Source: Liolophura sinensis
Lineage: Eukaryota > Mollusca > Polyplacophora > Chitonida > Chitonidae
Direction: 5' to 3'
DNA: 64,000 nucleotides
NCBI RefSeq assembly: GCF_032854445.1
Contig: NC_088304.1
Location: forward strand, 33,658,810 to 33,722,809
Below are positions 58,001-64,000 of this stretch, one piece after another (position 1 is the stretch's first letter; each line of letters starts with the position of its first letter). The position numbers and the translations under genes are program-made. The notes under the pieces were generated by a model. That model saw nothing but the letters and a program-made list of their open reading frames with translations. It searched no databases and was not told the DNA's origin.

Positions 58001-61000
58001 CTTGTCATGAGTGATGTTAATTACTCAAAGTGAGAGGAATGTGCTTGTCATGAGCGATGTTGATTACTCTAAGTTAGAGGAACGTACTTGTCATGAGCAA
58101 TGTTTATTACTCTAAGTTAGAGGAACGTACTTGTCATGAGCGATGTTGATTACTCTAAGTTAGAGGAATGTGCTTGTCATGAGCGATGTTGATTACTCTA
58201 AGTTAGAGGAACGTACTTGTCATGAGCGATGATGATTATTCTTAGTGAGAGGAAGATACTGGTCATGAGCAATTATGATTACTCTAAATTAGAGGAACGT
58301 ACTTGTCATGAGCGATGTTAATTGTTCTAAGTTAGAGGAACCTACTTGTCATGAGCGATGTTGATTACTCTAAGTTAGAGGAACGTACTTGTCATGAGCG
58401 ATGTTAATTACTCTAAGTTAGAGAAACGTACTTGTCATGAGCGATGTTAATTACTCTAAGTTAGAGAAATGTACTTGTCATGAGCAATGTTGATTACTCT
58501 AAGTTAGAGGAAGGTACTTGTCATGAGCGATGTTGATTATTCTAAGTTAGAGGAACGTACTTGTCATGAGCGATGTTAATTACTGTAAGTTAGAGGAAGA
58601 TACTTGTCATGAGCAGTGGTAATTACTCTAAGTTAGAGGAAGATACTTGTCATGGGCGATGTTGATTACTCTAAGCTAGAGGAATGTACTTGTCATGAGC
58701 GATGTTAAGTACTGTAAGTTAGAGGAAGGTACTTGTCATGAGCAATGTTGATTATTCTAAGTTAGAGGAACGTACTTGTCATGAGCGATGTTAATTACTC
58801 TAAGTTAGAGGAAGATACTTGTCATGAGCAATGTTAATTACTCTAAGTTAGAGGAAGATACTTGTCATGAGGAATTATGATTACTCTAAGTTAGGGGAAG
58901 GTACTTGTCATGGGCAATGTTGATTACTCTAAGTTAGAGGAACGTACTTGTCATGAGCAATTATGATTACTCTAAGTTAGAGGAAGGTACTGGTCATGGG
59001 CAATGTTGATTATTCTAAGTTAGAGGAACGTACTTGTCACGAGCGATGTTGATTATTCTAAGTTAGAGGAACGTACTTGTCATGAGCAATGGTGATTACT
59101 CAAAGTTAGAGGAACGTACTTGTCATGAGCAATTATGATTACTCTAAGTTAGAGGAACGTACTTGTCATGAGCAATGTTGATTACTCTAAGTTAGAGGAA
59201 CGTACTTGTCATGAGCGATGTTGATTACTCAAAGTTAGAGGAAGGTACTTGTCATGAGCAATTATGATTACTCTAAGTTAGAGGAAGGTACTTGTCATGA
59301 GCAATGTTGATTACTCTAAGTTAGAGAAACGTACTTGTCATGAGCGATGTTAATTACTCTAAGTTAGAGAAATGTACTTGTCATGAGCAATGTTGATTAC
59401 TCTAAGTTAGAGGAAGGTACTTGTCATGAGCGATGTTAATTACTCTAAGTTAGAGAAACGTACTTGTCATGAGCGATGTTAATTACTCTAAGTTAGAGAA
59501 ATGTACTTGTCATGAGCGATGATGATTACTCTAAGTTAGAGGAACGTACTTGTCATGAGCAATGGTGATTACTCTAAGTTAGAGGAAGATACTTGTCATG
59601 AGCGATGTTGATTACTCATGTCATGTTATGTCATGGACATAATATGATGAACATTAGCTGATAAGTTCACCAATCTTCAACATGAGTAAAAGATGAAGTT
59701 ACCATAAGGTGATGAATTTATTGATCATCGACGTGAACAAAAGCTGAAGTCATGATTATAAGGTGATGAGTTCATTGATCATCGACGTGAACAAAAACTG
59801 AAGAGTCATGATTATAAGGTGATGAGTTCATTGATCATCGACGTGAACAAAAGCTGAAGTCTTGATTATAAGGTGATGAGTTCATTGATCATCGACGTGA
59901 ACAAAAACTGAAGAGTCATGATTATAAGGTGATGAGTTCATTGATCATCGACGTGAACAAAAACTGAAGAGTCATGATTATAAGGTGATGAATTTATTGA
60001 TCATCGACGTGAACAAAAGCTGAAGTCATGATTATAAGGTGATGAGTTCATTGATCATCGACGTGAACAAAAGCTGAAGTCATGATTATAAGGTGATGAG
60101 TTCATTGATCATCGACGTGAACAAAAGCTGAAGTCATGATTATAAGGTGATGAGTTCATTGATCATCGACGTGAACAAAAACTGAAGAGTCATGATTATA
60201 AGGTGATGAGTTCATTGATCATCGACGTGAACAAAAACTGAAGAGTCATGATTATAAGGTGATGAATTTATTGATCATCGACGTGAACAAAAGCTGAAGT
60301 CATGATTATAAGGTGATGAGTTCATTGATCATCGACGTGAACAAAAGCTGAAGTCATGATTATAAGGTGATGAGTTCATTGATCATCAACGTGAACAAAA
60401 ACTGAAGAGTCATGATTATAAGGTGATGAGTTCATTGATCATCGACATGAACAAAAACTGAAGAGTCATGATTATAAGGTGATGAGTTCATTGATCATCG
60501 ACGTGAACAAAAGCTGAAGTCATGATTATAAGGTGATGAGTTCATTGATCATTGACCTGAGCAAAATGTGAAGAGTCATGACTGTAGGGTGTTGAGTTCA
60601 CTGATCATTGACTTGAACAAACCGTGAAGAGTGATGAATGTAAGGGGATGAGTTCAACTTAAACAAGTGAAGGGTCATGAACCTAAGGTGAGGTGTTCAC
60701 GACTTTGTGACAGTAACAGAACTGTAAGGTGATGAGTTCACTGATCATCGACGTGAACAAAAGCTGAAGAGTCATGATTATAAGGTTATGAGTTCATTGA
60801 TCATCGACGTGAACAAAAGCTGAAGTCATGATAATAAGGTCATGAGTTCACTGATCATTGACCTGAGCAAAATGTGAAGTGATGAATGTAAGGGGATGAG
60901 TTCAACTTAAACAAATGAAGGGTCATGAACCTAAGGTGAGGTGTTCACGACTTTGTGACGGTAACAGAACTGTAAGGTGATGAGTTCACTGATCATCGAC

Positions 61001-62881
61001 GTGAACAAAAGCTGAAGAGTCATGATTATAAGGTTATGAGTTCATTGATCATCGACGTGAACAAAAGCTGAAGTCATGATTATAAGGTGATGAGTTCATT
61101 GATCATTGACCTGAACAAAATGTGAAGAGTCATGACTGTAGGGTGATGAGTTCACTGATCATTGACTTGAACAAACGGTGAAGAGTGATGAATGTAAGGG
61201 GATGAGTTCAACTTAAACAAGTGAAGGGTCATGAACCTAAGGTGAGGTGTTCACGACTTTGTGACGGGAACAAAACTGTAAGGTGATGACTTCACTAGTG
61301 TTCAACTTGAACAAAAGGGGAAAGCTTGTGAAGAGACATGTCACATCCCATGGCCTTGTAGGAGTTTATTGGTAGAAATTGATTAGAATTAGCAAGCAGG
61401 TCAGAAAGAAATATCTGTGGTGGCTTTTTGTCTGTTTTCATCCCACTTCCTATATAACTGAAATTATATTATCTGTTGTCTTTCCTTTTAAACAGAGTGT
61501 GGTGTTGACATAAATAAGACCATTTATTTCATGTGAAGGTAGAATGAGGACATACTTTGATTATCCATTCATTGTTTATAGTGTTCAATTTTAAGGTTAT
61601 TGAAAATATATCCAGTCTATAAATACTTTATCTTGATCTGTTTATGTGCTCATGAATTTTAATGCAGCTCTATAGGAAGCCTTGCTCTCAGTTGAAAATT
61701 TTCTTACGTGTGAATGACAGCTGTACCCTCTCATGTTTACAGGTGATAATGTTGTCAATTTCTTCTTCCGTGCGGCGGCCTTGACCTTTGATGCTGCAGT
61801 TTTACGTGAAGTAGAATCGGGGCCCTCTCATCCCAGACAGATAGGAAATGACCTTGTCAGTAAGTCACACCAAATGGGAGCGTTTTATTTATAACTTATT
61901 TATGCAGTACCTGTTAGGGATTTTGGTATTGCCTAATTTACATGCGAAATGTGTAATGCTTTAATACTGGTTTACAGACAGAAAACTTCTTAGGTCCTCA
62001 GCAATGAAGGTAGCAAGTGAGAAATCAATCAAATAAACAGTTGTGAAGAAGATTGAAGGATATACTGACAGATATTTTCCTTTATAGCAGCACAATTACC
62101 TAGGAGGCTTTCACCAATGCTGTAGCTGTGAGCTCAAGTCCAGCTCATGCTGGCTTTCTCTCCGGTTGTATGTGGGAAGGTCCTTCAGCAACCTGCGGAT
62201 GGTCATGGGATTCCCCAGTTTCCTCCCACCATGACACCAGTCGTATAAGTGAAATATTCTTGAGTATGGCGTCAAACACCAACCAAATGAATAAATTAAT
62301 CAGAATGATGTGATAGATATCAGGATTTCTGTCATAGATAACGTTAAGACAATGTGACTGCAACAGGGAAACACTGCTGTTAGTAATGATGTAACAGCCA
62401 AAATAATGTTAGAATTGAGTTTAAACCCAAAGTATGTGAAAACGTCCTTTTCCTGTTGATTGTGCTCAGCGTGCTGATTACATATGTGTGTGTACAGCTA
62501 TTTTGTCGTAGTTTGTCTTGTTGTTGCAAAACTTATGAAGGATGCTGATTTTTTTTTTTTATTACTTATGGGGGTAAACGTCGTGACTTCCAACAAGTCA
62601 AGTATATTTTGTTTATTTTCTTGTCTCGATATGTGGAATAATTTACCTGTGTTGAGTATAACATGTCTGAACTCTTAAGCGCTGTGTAAGGGCATCACGA
62701 CTCCCCTGTCTCCCCTGACGTGCTTTGAGAGAGTTATTACCCTTGGTAACATGACTCTTTTATTTGTGATATGTTACAGGGATAAAACAGGCCTGTTTTG
62801 TTCTTTTCAGAGGTGCAGAAGCAAGAATCTCAGGATCTGTATGACAGGGGTTCAAAGAAGAGTTTGAAGTGTTGTAATTAA
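52007..62881 (+). CDS. RAB34: Rab GTPase of the RAB34/RAB36 group
   Basis: Small GTPase; vertebrate relatives act at Golgi, lysosome and in ciliogenesis. Nine exons (52007-52075, 52776-52867, 53681-53746, 54770-54871, 55312-55376, 55976-56103, 56903-56993, 61743-61859, 62811-62881) join in consistent phases to give 266 aa (human RAB34 about 259). An N-terminal extension of about 55 residues carries the group-specific FHPKV and EHRTGTVG. P-loop GDVAVGKTS is at 64-72, switch I KATIGVDFE, G3 WDTAGQE at 111-117, G4 TKRD at 169-172, G5 SSK at 201-203, and FFFRAAALTFDAAVL is typical of the group. The C-terminal KCCN offers two cysteines for prenylation. Intron 7 (4.75 kb) is mostly two satellites. 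RAB34 versus RAB36 cannot be separated by eye. Confidence 0.92.
52941..53056 (-). repeat. SINE-B fragment in RAB34 intron 2
   Basis: CGCTCTTTTATCTGGTGCTG, CTTACCGAAGGCAAGTAAGC and CATACTGATACGAGTAAACC match the reversed SINE-B body. Confidence 0.8.
54383..54719 (+). mobile_element. SINE-C copy in RAB34 intron 3
   Basis: GGATCAAACCCGGGTCGGGTC in the head (B-box-like), GTCAGTATAATGTGACTGGG in the body, and the 3' end TCGTCATATGACCCAAAAAG with GAGTATGACATAAAACCACC. It ends about 50 bp before exon 4. Confidence 0.83.
56398..56570 (-). mobile_element. 5'-truncated SINE-A with 16-bp target-site duplication
   Basis: The insert runs from the TTTATTTATTTGATTTGTG tail to GGAGAGGAAGCCAGC, so it lacks the tRNA-like head. 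TGTACTTTATATTTTA flanks it at 56382-56397 and 56571-56586. The exact duplication shows truncation happened at insertion. It lies in RAB34 intron 6. Confidence 0.93.
56995..59620 (+). repeat. 43-bp satellite starting at the RAB34 intron 7 splice donor
   Basis: About 60 tandem copies of a 43-bp unit (TAAGTTAGAGGAACGTACTT, GTCATGAGCAATG, TTGATTACTC). The first unit begins at base 2 of intron 7, so it shares the splice donor GTAAGT; later units read CTAAGT at the same place. GTAAGT reappears at 58585-58590 and 58714-58719. Variants at AGCAATG/AGCGATG and GAACG/GAAGA/GAATG recur in blocks. Confidence 0.97.
59660..61300 (+). repeat. 54/56-bp satellite, second array of RAB34 intron 7
   Basis: The unit CATGATTATAAGGTGATGAG, TTCATTGATCATCGACGTGA, ACAAAAGCTGAAGT is 54 bp; a variant ending ACAAAAACTGAAGAGT is 56 bp. 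About 16 regular copies run to about 60560, followed by a longer composite unit marked by AACTTAAACAARTGAAGGGT at about 60655, 60905 and 61209. Confidence 0.95.
62094..62300 (+). repeat. SINE-A copy in RAB34 intron 8
   Basis: TTTCACCAATGCTGTAGCTG, GAGCTCAAGTCCAGCTCATG, GCAACCTGCGGATGGTCATG, TTTCCTCCCACCATGACACC and AAGTGAAATATTCTTGAGTA with an AATAAATTAAT tail. Confidence 0.88.
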
Positions 62882-64000
62882 GGCATCAGTGGTTACCATA
62901 GAAACGGTGTGAGAAGATGATTCCGTAGTTCCCATTTCTCATTATTCACTCCTCTGTTTGATCCAGCTGGGTCCATTGTCCAATTTTTAACTGAGTGAAA
63001 TCTTTAAAACATTTATTATCTTCACAAAAATCAATGTCTTTAAATGGAAAAGCGTGCAGTATACAGTTTTCTACCTGTATAAGAAAACAAATGGTCAACA
63101 TGAAACTTTGAAAACTTCTGTTTAAATGAGAGTCCTCAGAATTAGATATAGCAGAGAATAGCATCTTAGACTGTCTGCTGGTGGGCGTTTTCTACAAACC
63201 TGTTTGGCTCTTGACATCGTACTTGGCAGGTTTAGTACTGTTAGCAGAATTAATAATTCTTGTGATAATAAACACATGTACCGGTACATATTTTTGAGGA
63301 AATAGGAAAAAGTCATGTGGTAGTCCGTGCCCAGCACCGTTTGCATCAGAAAGCCCACCTTAAAACTCACTTATATGATTGTAGTTAACTCAGTTGAAGA
63401 AGTGTCCGAAGAAAATGTGACAATGTTATATGTCAGCTGATTCAGTGATATATGTATGTCTCATGACCATTACTACATTTTCAGCCCTCTTCCACTATAA
63501 AGGGGTACATAATCAACGCTGAGTGGCTGACAGTGGACTAAGGTTAGGCATAGCCTGGACTTGCCCATCTCTCACTTTAGTCAATTAGAATCGATTCTTT
63601 ATGCCTTCAGTATAATGTGACGTGATATGTTGCCCAGCAGCTGAGTTTGTCTTCAGTTAGTTTCTGATATTTTAAACTGAATGATGTTGACATATCAGTC
63701 TATTGTTTCGTGTATGTCAGTTCATGTACACGCTGTCTGCTGTCTTATATGATATGTGTATACTTACAGTTGTAATGGAATATTTGAAACTTTCTTTTAA
63801 CACGATGTGATATTACATAGTATGTTTTAAAGCAGAATGAGGTAAGTCATTACATACCTTGTGATGGTATGCCCAGTATACATTTGCATAATCAGATGCT
63901 ACAGTACTATTATACTTTACATGTAGTTCAAATGTGGAAGAAAAAGGTTTTGTTTAGCATGTTTAAATTTGTATATCTGGGGGGAAATGTGTTCATTCAG
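62882..64000 (+). other. 3' UTR and flank of the RAB34-like gene
   Basis: No further coding exon recognised. An AATAAA at 63267-63272, about 390 bp after the stop, is a candidate polyadenylation signal. The remaining sequence shows no SINE or tandem repeat. Confidence 0.45.

Noticed and set aside
56995-61300. CRISPR-like array with ~43-bp periodicity
   Set aside because: The units are contiguous with no unique spacers and lie in an animal intron; this is a satellite.

Overview
This window is nuclear DNA from an invertebrate animal, most likely a mollusc or another lophotrochozoan. All recognisable genes are split by GT-AG introns. One gene is a GH5 endo-beta-mannanase of the kind known from gastropods and bivalves. 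The non-coding DNA is packed with tRNA-headed SINEs, foldback elements and minisatellites. I saw no bacterial-type operons, CRISPR arrays or rRNA genes. The taxon is inferred from gene families and repeat style; no database was searched.

Layout. (1) 1-1611: possible minus-strand exons of an unrecognised membrane protein, a SINE fragment and a G-rich tract. (2) 1612-12611, plus: TRMT44, the tRNA Um44 2'-O-methyltransferase, rebuilt as 11 exons and 713 aa with a C-terminal CCCH finger. (3) 12.65-20.68 kb: no gene recognised; SINEs and one copy of a ~1.2 kb dispersed repeat. (4) 20681-22684 and 26999-33313, both minus: two tandem paralogous carbohydrate sulfotransferases with the same three-exon plan (TM anchor / PAPS 5'-loop / PAPS 3'-loop domain). 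(5) 34844-40150, minus: a six-exon secreted GH5 mannanase. (6) 41.66-44.31 kb: a 44-bp satellite. (7) 45498-50460, minus: ribosomal protein RPL23A (uL23), five exons, with a one-base frameshift in exon 2. (8) 52007-62881, plus: a RAB34/RAB36-type GTPase, nine exons and 266 aa, whose seventh intron is mostly two satellites. (9) 62.9-64 kb: its 3' flank.

The genes are unrelated in function: tRNA modification, Golgi glycan sulfation, extracellular mannan digestion, translation and membrane traffic. The neighbourhood looks like ordinary animal gene order. The sulfotransferase pair is a local duplication.

The most unusual structures are repeats. The 43-bp satellite of RAB intron 7 begins at the second base of the intron, so its founding unit contains the working 5' splice site; the later copies lost the GT, and at least two regained it. 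A 703-bp foldback element and a 34-bp SINE tail are each inserted, with target-site duplications, into one copy of a dispersed repeat whose other copy, 15 kb away in inverted orientation, still shows both empty sites. A second foldback lies in RPL23A intron 1. Sulfotransferase gene b uses a GC splice donor where its paralogue uses GT.
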